This document shows positions 8,431 to 15,389 of a DNA stretch of 33,508 nt, piece after piece; the stretch's first letter is position 1; each line of letters begins with the position of its first letter. Below the pieces are notes generated by a model that was not told the origin of the DNA, made no database searches, and worked only from the letters and a program-made list of their open reading frames with translations. The DNA comes from an uncultured Gammaproteobacteria bacterium. GTDB lineage: Bacteria; Pseudomonadota; Gammaproteobacteria; Pseudomonadales; Litorivicinaceae. The stretch spans positions 1-33,508 of the forward strand of contig CAJXNQ010000020.1 of assembly GCA_913057215.1 (NCBI GenBank), written 5' to 3'. Both the position numbers and the translations under genes were made by a program.

Positions 8431-9959
8431 CAGCGTGTGATCAATGAGTGCCCGGTCATTTCGACCGGTTGTTCGAGCCCAAGTAAGTCAAGCAGTGTTG
8501 GCGCGACATCTTGAAGGGCTCCGGATTGAAGCGACTGGACACCGATGGGGTCGGCAGCAAGCCAGATAGGTACTGGACCCGTGGTGTGCGCTGTATGGGG
8601 CTGACCACTGGTGTGATCTTGCATTTGTTCGGCATTACCGTGATCGGCTGTAATGATGCAGGCTCCTCCCACACTACGACAGGCCTCAATTACACGTGCA
8701 ACCTCGTGATCCAGCGCCTCGATGGCTTTGACAGCCGCGTGAAAGTCACCGGTGTGGCCGACCATGTCACCATTGGCATAGTTACAAACAATGAGGTCAT
8801 ACGCCTGCTCTTGAATTGCTTGCACCAAGGTGTCCGTCACTGCGGGAGCACTCATTTCAGGTTGTAGGTCGTAGGTTGCGACCTTCGGTGAGGGAATCAG
8901 TTCTCGAGTTTCGCCTGGCAGTTGCTCTTCTTTGCCGCCACTGAAAAAGAAGGTGACGTGCGCATATTTTTCAGTTTCGGCAATTCTGAGTTGAGTCCGA
9001 CCGGCTTGTGAAACGACTTCGCCCAAGGTGTTTGTGAGGGTTTCCGGTGGAAAAGCCACCGCGGTCGTCAGGTAATCGGCATATTGTGTGAGTGTGGCAA
9101 CATGTACGGAATTTAAAAACTCCGGCCGCTGCAGTCCAGGAAGCGAGGATGAAGTGAAAGCCTGAGTTAACTGTCGCGCACGATCGGCCCTGAAATTCAT
9201 CACGAGAACCACGTCTTCAGGGCGCATTTCCCAGGACTCCCCAAGACGTGTGGCTTTGACGAATTCGTCGTCTTCTCCGCGTTGATAGGCTTGCTGGAGT
9301 GCCTCAGTGGCTGTTCCGGCAGAAAACTCAGCCTGGCTTTTGGTGATCAGATCAAATGCGGTCTGTATGCGATCCCAATTGTTATCCCGATCCATTGCGT
9401 AGTAGCGACCGCAAAGACTCGAGAGCTTGTAATTCGGGTGGACCGTTTCCAATCGTTGAAACCGGACTAATGATTCGTGCGCCGAGCGTGGTGGCATGTC
9501 ACGACCGTCGAGGAATGCATGCAGGCGAGTCATGGGAACATTCAACGAATCCGCCAATGCGATCATCGCTTCCAAATGGTCCTCATGACTGTGTACGCCA
9601 CCTGGGCTTAAGAGTCCTAAAAGGTGCAATGTCCCGCCCTGGTCGCGCGCACGTCGGCATGCACTGACCAGCACTTCATTGGTCTCAAAGGATCCTTCAT
9701 CGATGGCTTTGCTGATCCGAGTAAAATCCTGATAGACGATCCGTCCCGTGCCGAGATTCATGTGCCCGACTTCAGAGTTCCCCATCTGGCCATCCGGAAG
9801 CCCAACCGCTGCACCCGAGGTCGAAAGCGACGCCTGGGGCGCTGTGGCTGCCAGGTGATCAAAGGTCGGCGTCTGCGCATGAAAGATCGCATTGTCGTCG
9901 GCGGCTTCCCGGATGCCGAAGCCATCAAGAATTAGTAGAACAACGGGTTTTGGTTGCAT
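8430..9959 (-). CDS. gpmI: 2,3-bisphosphoglycerate-independent phosphoglycerate mutase
   Basis: A 509-residue cytoplasmic glycolytic enzyme that interconverts 3- and 2-phosphoglycerate through a phosphoserine intermediate with two manganese ions. D12 (LLILDGFG) and the nucleophile S62 (MGNSEVGH) are at the same positions as in characterised enzymes. Metal-binding segments GRDMPPRS and ADHGNAEQM follow, and length matches the family (about 510-515). I use the ATG at 9959; a TTG twelve bases upstream is possible. The ribosome site is weak (GGAA). The gene heads the gpmI-envC-ctpA unit. Confidence 0.97.
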   Translation of the reverse strand: MQPKPVVLLILDGFGIREAADDNAIFHAQTPTFDHLAATAPQASLSTSGAAVGLPDGQMGNSEVGHMNLGTGRIVYQDFTRISKAIDEGSFETNEVLVSACRRARDQGGTLHLLGLLSPGGVHSHEDHLEAMIALADSLNVPMTRLHAFLDGRDMPPRSAHESLVRFQRLETVHPNYKLSSLCGRYYAMDRDNNWDRIQTAFDLITKSQAEFSAGTATEALQQAYQRGEDDEFVKATRLGESWEMRPEDVVLVMNFRADRARQLTQAFTSSSLPGLQRPEFLNSVHVATLTQYADYLTTAVAFPPETLTNTLGEVVSQAGRTQLRIAETEKYAHVTFFFSGGKEEQLPGETRELIPSPKVATYDLQPEMSAPAVTDTLVQAIQEQAYDLIVCNYANGDMVGHTGDFHAAVKAIEALDHEVARVIEACRSVGGACIITADHGNAEQMQDHTSGQPHTAHTTGPVPIWLAADPIGVQSLQSGALQDVAPTLLDLLGLEQPVEMTGHSLITR

Positions 9960-9999
9960 GCTCGGTTCCAAACAATGATTGGGCGTGTCTCGTCAGGTC

Positions 10000-10027
10000 G
10001 TGACTTCGACAGCCACATCATTATACT
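10000..10027 (+). promoter_or_regulatory. Sigma-70 promoter of rhodanese-grxC-secB
   Basis: The -35 element is GTGACT (10000-10005; four of six), then a 16-base spacer and -10 TATACT (10022-10027). The predicted start near 10034 gives a leader of about 30 bases. Its -10 shares four bases with a perfect minus-strand TATAAT facing gpmI. Confidence 0.55.
10020..10025 (-). promoter_or_regulatory. -10 element of gpmI promoter
   Basis: A perfect minus-strand TATAAT lies 61 bases before the gpmI ATG and would start transcription near 10013. No good -35 is found at 16-18 bases (best GTGAAC, three of six, 10043-10048). It physically overlaps the plus-strand -10 of the rhodanese promoter, so the two promoters cannot be occupied together. 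Confidence 0.5.
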
Positions 10028-10063
10028 CGACGACTTACTTTGGTTCACGGTCTCTCAGGATTT

Positions 10064-10489
10064 ATGCAGGAATTTATCGGTTTCGCCCAAGAAAATTGGG
10101 TGCTCATTGTGCTCTGGTTCTCCGCCGCTGGCACCCTTTGGTATACAGAGACGAAAAAAGCCGGAAAAACGGTTAATACCACCGAAGCAACTCGTCTGAT
10201 GAACCGCGAAAATGCAGTGGTGGTGGATATTCGCGAACAAAAAGAATTTGCCAATGGACATATTTCTGGCGCCAAGAACATTCCCGTCAGTGTGTTTGAC
10301 TCGAAAGCATCTGAGCTTGATCACGACAAGGGCCGACCCGTGATTGTGGTCTGCAAGATGGGTACTGCAGCCGGCGCTGTCGCGAAAACATTGAAGAAGC
10401 GTGGGTTTGAGCAGGTGGTCAGATTGGCCGGCGGTATGAGCGAATGGACAGCGGCCTCCCTGCCCGTCAAAAAGGGGAAGCGCGCATGA
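10064..10489 (+). CDS. yibN: Membrane-anchored rhodanese-like protein (YibN type)
   Basis: A 141-residue protein with one N-terminal membrane segment (about 12-28) and a single rhodanese domain (about 37-135). The active-site loop is CKMGTAA with C97 as the expected persulfide-carrying cysteine, and the substrate-side motif VVDIREQKEF is present. I start at ATG 10064 because CAGGA lies five bases upstream and the membrane helix begins at once. It overlaps grxC (ATGA). The order rhodanese-grxC-secB beside gpmI is conserved in gammaproteobacteria. Sulfur-transfer activity is inferred. Confidence 0.9.
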   Translation: MQEFIGFAQENWVLIVLWFSAAGTLWYTETKKAGKTVNTTEATRLMNRENAVVVDIREQKEFANGHISGAKNIPVSVFDSKASELDHDKGRPVIVVCKMGTAAGAVAKTLKKRGFEQVVRLAGGMSEWTAASLPVKKGKRA

Positions 10490-10755
10490 CGGGTGTCGTA
10501 ATGTATACCACCGGAATTTGCCCGTTTTGCATCATGGCAAAACGATTATTTGATGATCTCGGCGTGTCCTATCAGGAAATACGTGTTGACCAGGATCCCG
10601 AGCAGCGCGAGCACATGATGCAGATCACCGGACGCCGAACCGTCCCACAAGTGTTTATTGGAGAGCGTCATATTGGGGGCTGTGACGAGACCCAAGAGGC
10701 ACTTCAATCTGGACAGTTACATACATGGTTAAAGGAAGCAGGAATTCATGTCTGA
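10486..10755 (+). CDS. grxC: Glutaredoxin 3
   Basis: An 89-residue dithiol glutaredoxin of the cytoplasm that uses glutathione to reduce disulfides. The active site is CPFC (C12, C15), a variant of the commoner CPYC. The cis-proline TVP (about 56-58) and the glutathione-binding GGCDE (about 67-71) are present. The start at 10486 overlaps the rhodanese stop and has GGGGAAG upstream. The 3' end overlaps secB by eight bases. Confidence 0.96.
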   Translation: MTGVVMYTTGICPFCIMAKRLFDDLGVSYQEIRVDQDPEQREHMMQITGRRTVPQVFIGERHIGGCDETQEALQSGQLHTWLKEAGIHV

Positions 10756-11206
10756 AGACGCGCAAAATTTTTCAATCGCTCGGATCTACACTAAAGACGT
10801 CTCGTTGGAGTCGCCGAAAGCACCGCAGATTTTCGAAAAGCAGTGGAATCCGAAGTTAGGTCTTGATGTGGATATCTCGCACACTGTGTTGAGTGAAACC
10901 ATGTATGAAGTGGTTTTGAAGCTCAGTGTGACGGTGAAAACCGACGATGAAGTCGCATTCATGGTCGAGATTCAACAAGCCGGGGCCTTTGTTGTGCAGG
11001 GTTTTGAAGAGAAGACGGTTGAGCATATTTTGGGCTCGATGTGTCCGAATATTTTATTCCCCTATGCGCGCGAGACCATTGACGCGCTGGCTGTGAAGGC
11101 GACCTTCCCAGCGCCGATGCTTGCGCCAATCAACTTTGATGCGCTTCTCGAGCAGCGCCGTCAAAAGCAGAGTGCGCAAGCTCAGGCTTCACAAGAGACG
11201 CATTAA
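10748..11206 (+). CDS. secB: Protein-export chaperone SecB
   Basis: A 152-residue cytosolic tetrameric chaperone that keeps precursors unfolded and hands them to SecA. Family segments include RIYTKDVSLESPKAP near the N-terminus and MCPNILFPYARE (about 97-108). The C-terminal tail is glutamine- and alanine-rich. The length is close to E. coli SecB (155). An AGGA ribosome site lies inside the end of grxC. The stop is four bases from the stop of convergent glnG. Confidence 0.97.
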   Translation: MSEDAQNFSIARIYTKDVSLESPKAPQIFEKQWNPKLGLDVDISHTVLSETMYEVVLKLSVTVKTDDEVAFMVEIQQAGAFVVQGFEEKTVEHILGSMCPNILFPYARETIDALAVKATFPAPMLAPINFDALLEQRRQKQSAQAQASQETH

Positions 11207-11210
11207 GCGG

Positions 11211-12626
11211 TCAGTCGTCACCTGAATCTGCAAACCCAAGATCTTTGAGTTTGCGGGTGAGGGTGTTGCGGCCCCAACCCAGTTTTTCAGCTGCCTCTTT
11301 TTTGCGGCCACCGGTCTGGGTGAGTGCCACCTCAATCAGAGTCCGCTCAAACTCCTCAGTCAGCCGATCGATCACCTCACCCTCATGGGATTTCAAGAGG
11401 ACGCCTGCCCGCTCTCGCAGTAACCCTGTCCATGACAGCGCAGTGCGCTGTGCCACCTGACTCGGTTGCACAACTTCTGGCGGCAGGTCTTGCGCTTGAA
11501 TCAGCGGGTTGGGTGCCATGACCGAGAGCCAGCGACACATGTTTTCAAGTTGACGAACATTGCCAGGCCAGTCGAATTCAGCCAAGGCACGTTTCGCCTC
11601 GTCGGCGAGAAACTTGGGTTCCGTACCAATTTCTTTGGCAGCCTGGACTAAAAAGTGTTCAGCAAGCGTGGGCACATCTTCACGTCGATCGCGAAGCGCC
11701 GGCAGTTGAATCCGAATGACATTGAGACGATGGAATAAATCTTCACGAAACAGGCCATCTTTAACGCGGTCCTCGAGGTTTTGATGTGTGGCAGCGATAA
11801 TCCGAACATTGACTTTGACCGGTGACATGCCGCCGACGCGATAAAATTCGTTGTCGGCCAAGACGCGCAAAAGTCGTGTTTGGGTGTCAAAGGGCATGTC
11901 GCCGATTTCATCAAGAAAGAGTGTGCCTTCATTGGCCTGTTCAAAACGACCCGTGCGCGCGCCTGTCGCGCCTGTGAATGCGCCTTTCTCATGGCCGAAC
12001 AATTCCGACTCGACCAAGTCTTTCGGAATCGCAGCCATATTGAGCGCGATAAATGGACCCTGTTTGCGCGGCGAGTTGGCATGGACTGCATGTGCAACCA
12101 ACTCCTTCCCAGTGCCTGACTCACCGTTAATGAGGACCGTGATTTCAGCTTGCGAGAGCCGTCCGATGGCTCTGAAGACGTCTTGCATGGCTGGGGCCTC
12201 ACCAAGCATCAAGGGCGCATGATCCACCGTACTCTCTGGCTCGACAGGGGTGCTGTCTTGATTGCGCTCTAGAGCCCGCTCAACCAGGCTGATCGCGTCG
12301 TCGACATCGAAGGGCTTTGGCAAATATTCAAACGCACCTTTACTGTAGGAGGCCACGGCGCTGTCCAGATCGGAGTGCGCTGTCATGACGATAACCGGCA
12401 GTTTTGGTGAGACACTGTGTAGGTGCTCAAGCAGTGATAACCCGTCTTCACCAGGCATCCGAATGTCGGTCATCACCACAGTCGGTGTGTGTGCCTCAAG
12501 TGCTTGACGTGCCGCCTTGGCAGAATCAAATACGGCATGCTCGAATCCGGCTCCGGTGAGCGCTTTCTCAAGCACCCAGCGGATTGAGCGGTCGTCATCA
12601 ACAACCCATACGGTTGGTGTATTCAT
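11211..12626 (-). CDS. glnG: Nitrogen regulation response regulator NtrC
   Basis: A 471-residue sigma-54 enhancer-binding protein. The receiver domain (1-120) carries phospho-acceptor D54 and K104. The AAA+ domain has Walker A GESGTGKE (168-175), the sigma-54 contact loop GAFTGA (215-220) and Walker B LFLDE (236-240). The C-terminus (about 425-468) is a Fis-type helix-turn-helix (GRKKEAAEKLGWGRNTLTRK). Phosphorylated NtrC should bind the two palindromes upstream of glnA found here (15270-15318). Its start overlaps the glnL stop as ATGA. It is the last gene of the glnA-glnL-glnG unit. Confidence 0.98.
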   Translation of the reverse strand: MNTPTVWVVDDDRSIRWVLEKALTGAGFEHAVFDSAKAARQALEAHTPTVVMTDIRMPGEDGLSLLEHLHSVSPKLPVIVMTAHSDLDSAVASYSKGAFEYLPKPFDVDDAISLVERALERNQDSTPVEPESTVDHAPLMLGEAPAMQDVFRAIGRLSQAEITVLINGESGTGKELVAHAVHANSPRKQGPFIALNMAAIPKDLVESELFGHEKGAFTGATGARTGRFEQANEGTLFLDEIGDMPFDTQTRLLRVLADNEFYRVGGMSPVKVNVRIIAATHQNLEDRVKDGLFREDLFHRLNVIRIQLPALRDRREDVPTLAEHFLVQAAKEIGTEPKFLADEAKRALAEFDWPGNVRQLENMCRWLSVMAPNPLIQAQDLPPEVVQPSQVAQRTALSWTGLLRERAGVLLKSHEGEVIDRLTEEFERTLIEVALTQTGGRKKEAAEKLGWGRNTLTRKLKDLGFADSGDD

Positions 12627-13684
12627 GGTTTCACTCCAAAGGGCAGCATGATTTCAAAAGCGGTGTGTCCAGGGCCCGAATGAACCTCAATCCAGCCCTC
12701 ATGGCGTGAAATGATTGTTTGCGTGATCGACAGGCCGATTCCAGATCCTTCAGGCCGCCCTGAGACCATTGGGAAAAACAGCCGATCTTTCAGCTCCTCG
12801 GGGATTCCAGGTCCGTTATCTTCAATGCGAATTTGCAGCAGCGTGTGCGCACCCTTCGTTCCAGGATGTGCACGTCTGACTGCACGCGTCACAAAGCGAA
12901 TACAGGGCGCGTCAGTTGCCGCTTCAGTGAGCGCCTCCAATGCATTTTTGGCGATGTTCAGGGTTGCTTGAAGCAGTTGGCTGCGGTCGCCGAACACGTC
13001 AGGCAGACTTGGATCGTAGTCTCGCATCGTTTGGATTTCGCCACCCGACTCCGCGCTGATGAGTGAACGGACCCGCTCCAAGACCTGATGGATATTAAAC
13101 ATCTCATCGACGGGGGCTTGCGGCGAACCGAGCAGCCGGTCGACCAGTGCTTTGAGGCGGTCGGCCTCTGACACGATGATGTCGAGATAATCCGAAAAGT
13201 GTTGAGCGCCGTCCTCTTTTGCAAGCAACTGCGCAGCGCCCTTGATACCACCGAGTGGATTTTTCACCTCATGTGCCAACCCTTGGGCCAGCTTTCGAAA
13301 ACCGGCTTCATCGCTGATTAAACGCGTATCACGTGTAATTTTGAGCAGTTGATCGACTTCTGCAATTTCCACCAACACGCGCCCACCTCCGACCGATTCC
13401 TGAAGGCGACTGAAGGAGGCATCGGTGGTAATCGACAACCCGTCACGCGTCAGAATGAGTTCTCGAAACGTAAAACTGTGCCCACTGACAACGCAGTGGG
13501 ATAACGATTCTTTCAGTTCCGCCGCCTGACCTGCAGCGACCCAATGTTCAAAGGGTGCCGAGGCCAGATGACGCATGCCCATGGATGTGATGCGTCGCGC
13601 TGCTTCATTGGCCCAACAGGGAATGCGTTGCTCGTCGAGCAGGACAATTCCGGTATTGAGCGCATCAAGCAGCCGTGTATCCAT
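12623..13684 (-). CDS. glnL: Nitrogen regulation sensor kinase NtrB
   Basis: A 353-residue soluble histidine kinase/phosphatase acting on NtrC, normally under PII control. A PAS-like domain covers about 1-110, and the H-box GLAHEVKNPLGG has H138. The ATPase part shows NALEA, EDNGPGIP and GSGIGLSIT. Two in-frame starts compete. GTG at 13711 has the Shine-Dalgarno directly against it with no spacing. ATG at 13684 lies 26 bases after TAAGGAGG, but a perfect hairpin (13691-13709) fills all except seven of those bases. I choose ATG 13684, which also fits family alignments (LLDALNTGIVLLD near the N-terminus). The Shine-Dalgarno contains the glnA stop codon. Confidence 0.93.
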   Translation of the reverse strand: MDTRLLDALNTGIVLLDEQRIPCWANEAARRITSMGMRHLASAPFEHWVAAGQAAELKESLSHCVVSGHSFTFRELILTRDGLSITTDASFSRLQESVGGGRVLVEIAEVDQLLKITRDTRLISDEAGFRKLAQGLAHEVKNPLGGIKGAAQLLAKEDGAQHFSDYLDIIVSEADRLKALVDRLLGSPQAPVDEMFNIHQVLERVRSLISAESGGEIQTMRDYDPSLPDVFGDRSQLLQATLNIAKNALEALTEAATDAPCIRFVTRAVRRAHPGTKGAHTLLQIRIEDNGPGIPEELKDRLFFPMVSGRPEGSGIGLSITQTIISRHEGWIEVHSGPGHTAFEIMLPFGVKP

Positions 13685-13690
13685 GGGTTC

Positions 13691-13709
13691 GGCCGAACAC
13701 CGTTCGGCC
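13691..13709 (-). promoter_or_regulatory. Hairpin between Shine-Dalgarno and glnL ATG
   Basis: On the minus strand GGCCGAAC-GGT-GTTCGGCC forms a perfect 8-base-pair stem with a three-base loop. It begins one base after AAGGAGG (13717-13711) and ends six bases before the ATG at 13684. When folded, the effective Shine-Dalgarno to ATG distance is seven bases. No T-tract follows, so it is not an intrinsic terminator. It may set the GlnL level relative to GlnA. Confidence 0.7.
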
Positions 13710-13715
13710 ACCTCC

Positions 13716-15122
13716 TTACACGCTGTAGTACATGCCGAACTCGACCGGATGGGTCGTCATATTCAGCAATTCCACTTCACCGCGCTTGAGCTCGAGGTAT
13801 CCATCAATCATGCCGTCTGTGAAGACGCCACCGGCTGTTAAGAAGCCTCGATCGGCATCGAGTGCATCCAAGGCTTGCTCAAAGCTCGAAGCCACTGTTG
13901 GGATCGATGCAGCCTCTTCAGCTGGCAGGTCGTACAGATCTTTATCGGCAGCCTCACCCGGATGGATCTTATTTTGAATCCCATCAATACCTGCCATCAG
14001 CATGGCCGAGAATGCCAGGTATGGGTTTGCAGTCGGGTCTGGGAATCGGACCTCGATACGACGCCCTTTGGCGCTTGATACATAAGGGATCCGGATGGAT
14101 GCAGACCGGTTGCGTGCTGAGTAGGCAAGCATGACTGGCGCTTCAAAACCTGGAACCAATCGCTTGTAGGAGTTGGTTGAGGCGTTGGCAAATGCATTGA
14201 TTGCACGGGCATGTTTGATGATGCCACCGATGTAATACAGTGCCTCATCCGACAGTCCAGCATAGCCATTGCCGGCAAATAGGTTTTGTCCGTCTTTCCA
14301 GATTGACTGGTGGCAGTGCATGCCTGATCCGTTATCACCCACCAATGGTTTTGGCATAAAGGTGGCCGTCTTTCCGTAGGCGTGTGCGACGTTATGCACC
14401 ACGTACTTTAAGATCTGAACTTCATCTGCCTTTTTCACCAGTGTATTAAACTTCACACCGATTTCATTCTGGCAGGCTGTCGCAACTTCGTGGTGATGCA
14501 CTTCGACCGCGAGACCCATGGCTTCCATGGTTTCGCACATGGCGGTTCTGAGATCCATTGCAGAATCGATCGGTGGCACTGGGAAATATCCGCCTTTGAC
14601 AGCAGGCCGGTGCCCCATGTTTCCACCTTCGAACTCCGCATGGCTTGACCATGCTGCTTCCTCGGCATCGATCTTGTACATCGCGCCTGACATATCAGCC
14701 TTCCACTGCACGTTGTCAAACACGAAGAATTCAGGTTCGGGGCCAAAGAAACACTGATCACCGATTCCGGTGGACTTCAGATAGTCCTCGGCGCGATTCG
14801 CTACAGAGCGAGGATCGCGTTCGTAGCCCTGCATGGTGCTTGGTTCAACAATATCGCATCGCAAATTGACCGTGACTTCTTCAGTAAAGGGGTCAACGAC
14901 TGCTGTGCCGTCGTCGGGCATCAGAATCATGTCGGACTCGTTGATGGACTTCCAGCCAGCAATTGATGAGCCATCGAACATTGCGCCTTCGGCAAAGAAT
15001 TCGGTATCAATTGATGAAGCGGGGAAGGTCACGTGCTGCTCTTTACCACGTGGGTCTGTAAAGCGAAGATCAACCCAGCGGGCTTCACTCTCTGCAATCA
15101 ATTTTAAAGTGTTTTCAGACAT
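13716..15122 (-). CDS. glnA: Glutamine synthetase type I
   Basis: A 468-residue dodecameric enzyme that makes glutamine from glutamate, ammonia and ATP. The N-terminal beta-grasp domain contains [10 protein letters not shown] and [10 protein letters not shown]. The catalytic domain contains PEPEFFVFD, the [10 protein letters not shown] active-site segment, and the arginine-rich [10 protein letters not shown]. The adenylylation tyrosine is Y397 (DLYDLP), the same number as in E. coli, so the enzyme is the GS-I-beta form controlled by GlnE. A GGAG site lies seven bases before the ATG. The gene heads glnA-glnL-glnG and has NtrC/sigma-54 control elements upstream. Confidence 0.99.
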   Translation of the reverse strand: MSENTLKLIAESEARWVDLRFTDPRGKEQHVTFPASSIDTEFFAEGAMFDGSSIAGWKSINESDMILMPDDGTAVVDPFTEEVTVNLRCDIVEPSTMQGYERDPRSVANRAEDYLKSTGIGDQCFFGPEPEFFVFDNVQWKADMSGAMYKIDAEEAAWSSHAEFEGGNMGHRPAVKGGYFPVPPIDSAMDLRTAMCETMEAMGLAVEVHHHEVATACQNEIGVKFNTLVKKADEVQILKYVVHNVAHAYGKTATFMPKPLVGDNGSGMHCHQSIWKDGQNLFAGNGYAGLSDEALYYIGGIIKHARAINAFANASTNSYKRLVPGFEAPVMLAYSARNRSASIRIPYVSSAKGRRIEVRFPDPTANPYLAFSAMLMAGIDGIQNKIHPGEAADKDLYDLPAEEAASIPTVASSFEQALDALDADRGFLTAGGVFTDGMIDGYLELKRGEVELLNMTTHPVEFGMYYSV

Positions 15123-15150
15123 GTCTGACTCCGTCGTTGGAACTCAATTC

Positions 15151-15175
15151 CTCGCATGCCACGCTGTGGTGCGAG
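15151..15175 (-). promoter_or_regulatory. Stem-loop in glnA mRNA leader
   Basis: On the minus strand CTCGCA pairs with TGCGAG, and inside it CCAC pairs with GTGG around the loop AGC, with a two-base bulge (CA). The resulting ten-pair stem would start about five bases after the predicted sigma-54 transcript start (15180) and lies ahead of the ribosome site. It could protect the 5' end of the transcript; this is inference. Confidence 0.5.
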
Positions 15176-15190
15176 CGCTCAACACAAGTT

Positions 15191-15207
15191 AGCAAAGCCC
15201 ATGCCTG
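15191..15207 (-). promoter_or_regulatory. Sigma-54 promoter of glnA
   Basis: The minus strand reads CAGGCATGGGCTTTGCT. The invariant GG (15205-15204) and GC (15193-15192) are separated by exactly ten bases, as required for -24/-12 promoters, and the flanks resemble the consensus TGGCAC-N5-TTGCW. The predicted start is near 15180, leaving a leader of about 58 bases. Two NtrC palindromes lie about 98 and 130 bases upstream of that start. Confidence 0.85.
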
Positions 15208-15254
15208 AACATGGATGCCTTGATTCTTCAGCATTTGCGATTCTATTGTGGTGC

Positions 15255-15260
15255 ATTATA
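15255..15260 (-). promoter_or_regulatory. Possible sigma-70 -10 element upstream of glnA
   Basis: A perfect minus-strand TATAAT sits immediately downstream of NtrC site 2. No convincing -35 is present, and the region where one would be is covered by that NtrC site. By analogy with the enteric glnAp1 promoter it could give NtrC-repressed basal expression. Confidence 0.35.
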
Positions 15261-15269
15261 TCCAGATTT

Positions 15270-15286
15270 TGCACCATATAAGTGCA
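15270..15286 (-). promoter_or_regulatory. NtrC-binding site, proximal
   Basis: The minus strand reads TGCACT-TATAT-GGTGCA, a full match to the NtrC consensus TGCACY-N5-GGTGCA. It is centred about 98 bases upstream of the predicted sigma-54 start and 32 bases from the distal site. Confidence 0.88.
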
Positions 15287-15301
15287 ATCCGTCGATTAGA
15301 T

Positions 15302-15318
15302 AGCACCAAAAATGTGCA
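15302..15318 (-). promoter_or_regulatory. NtrC-binding site, distal
   Basis: The minus strand reads TGCACA-TTTTT-GGTGCT, with two mismatches to the NtrC consensus at the ends of the half-sites. The centre is about 130 bases upstream of the predicted start. The 32-base centre-to-centre distance to the proximal site equals that in the E. coli glnA enhancer, placing both dimers on the same DNA face. Confidence 0.83.
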
Positions 15319-15363
15319 TTTGCTGGAGTGCAAAAAAATGCAACGCTGTCATCGAGTGTTCGC

Positions 15364-15369
15364 TATACT
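15364..15369 (+). promoter_or_regulatory. -10 element of typA promoter
   Basis: TATACT, five of six consensus bases, would start transcription near 15376, just ahead of the GGAGG ribosome site. No clear -35 is seen at 16-18 bases. The position is consistent with a short leader for typA, but the assignment is tentative. Confidence 0.4.
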
Positions 15370-15389
15370 CCGCGCGCACGGAGGACTTT

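Noticed and set aside
13691-13709. glnL upstream hairpin as an intrinsic terminator after glnA
   Set aside because: The stem is followed by GAACCCATGG with no T-tract; position and spacing fit a translation role better. Partial Rho-dependent attenuation cannot be excluded.
13685-13711. GTG at 13711 as the glnL start
   Set aside because: The Shine-Dalgarno lies directly against it with no spacing, and the nine extra residues are not expected from the family.
15250-15255. Third NtrC half-site (TGCACC on the minus strand)
   Set aside because: There is no matching GGTGCA half five bases on; only a half-site. Another TGCA pair at 15315-15332 has the wrong spacing and overlaps the distal site.
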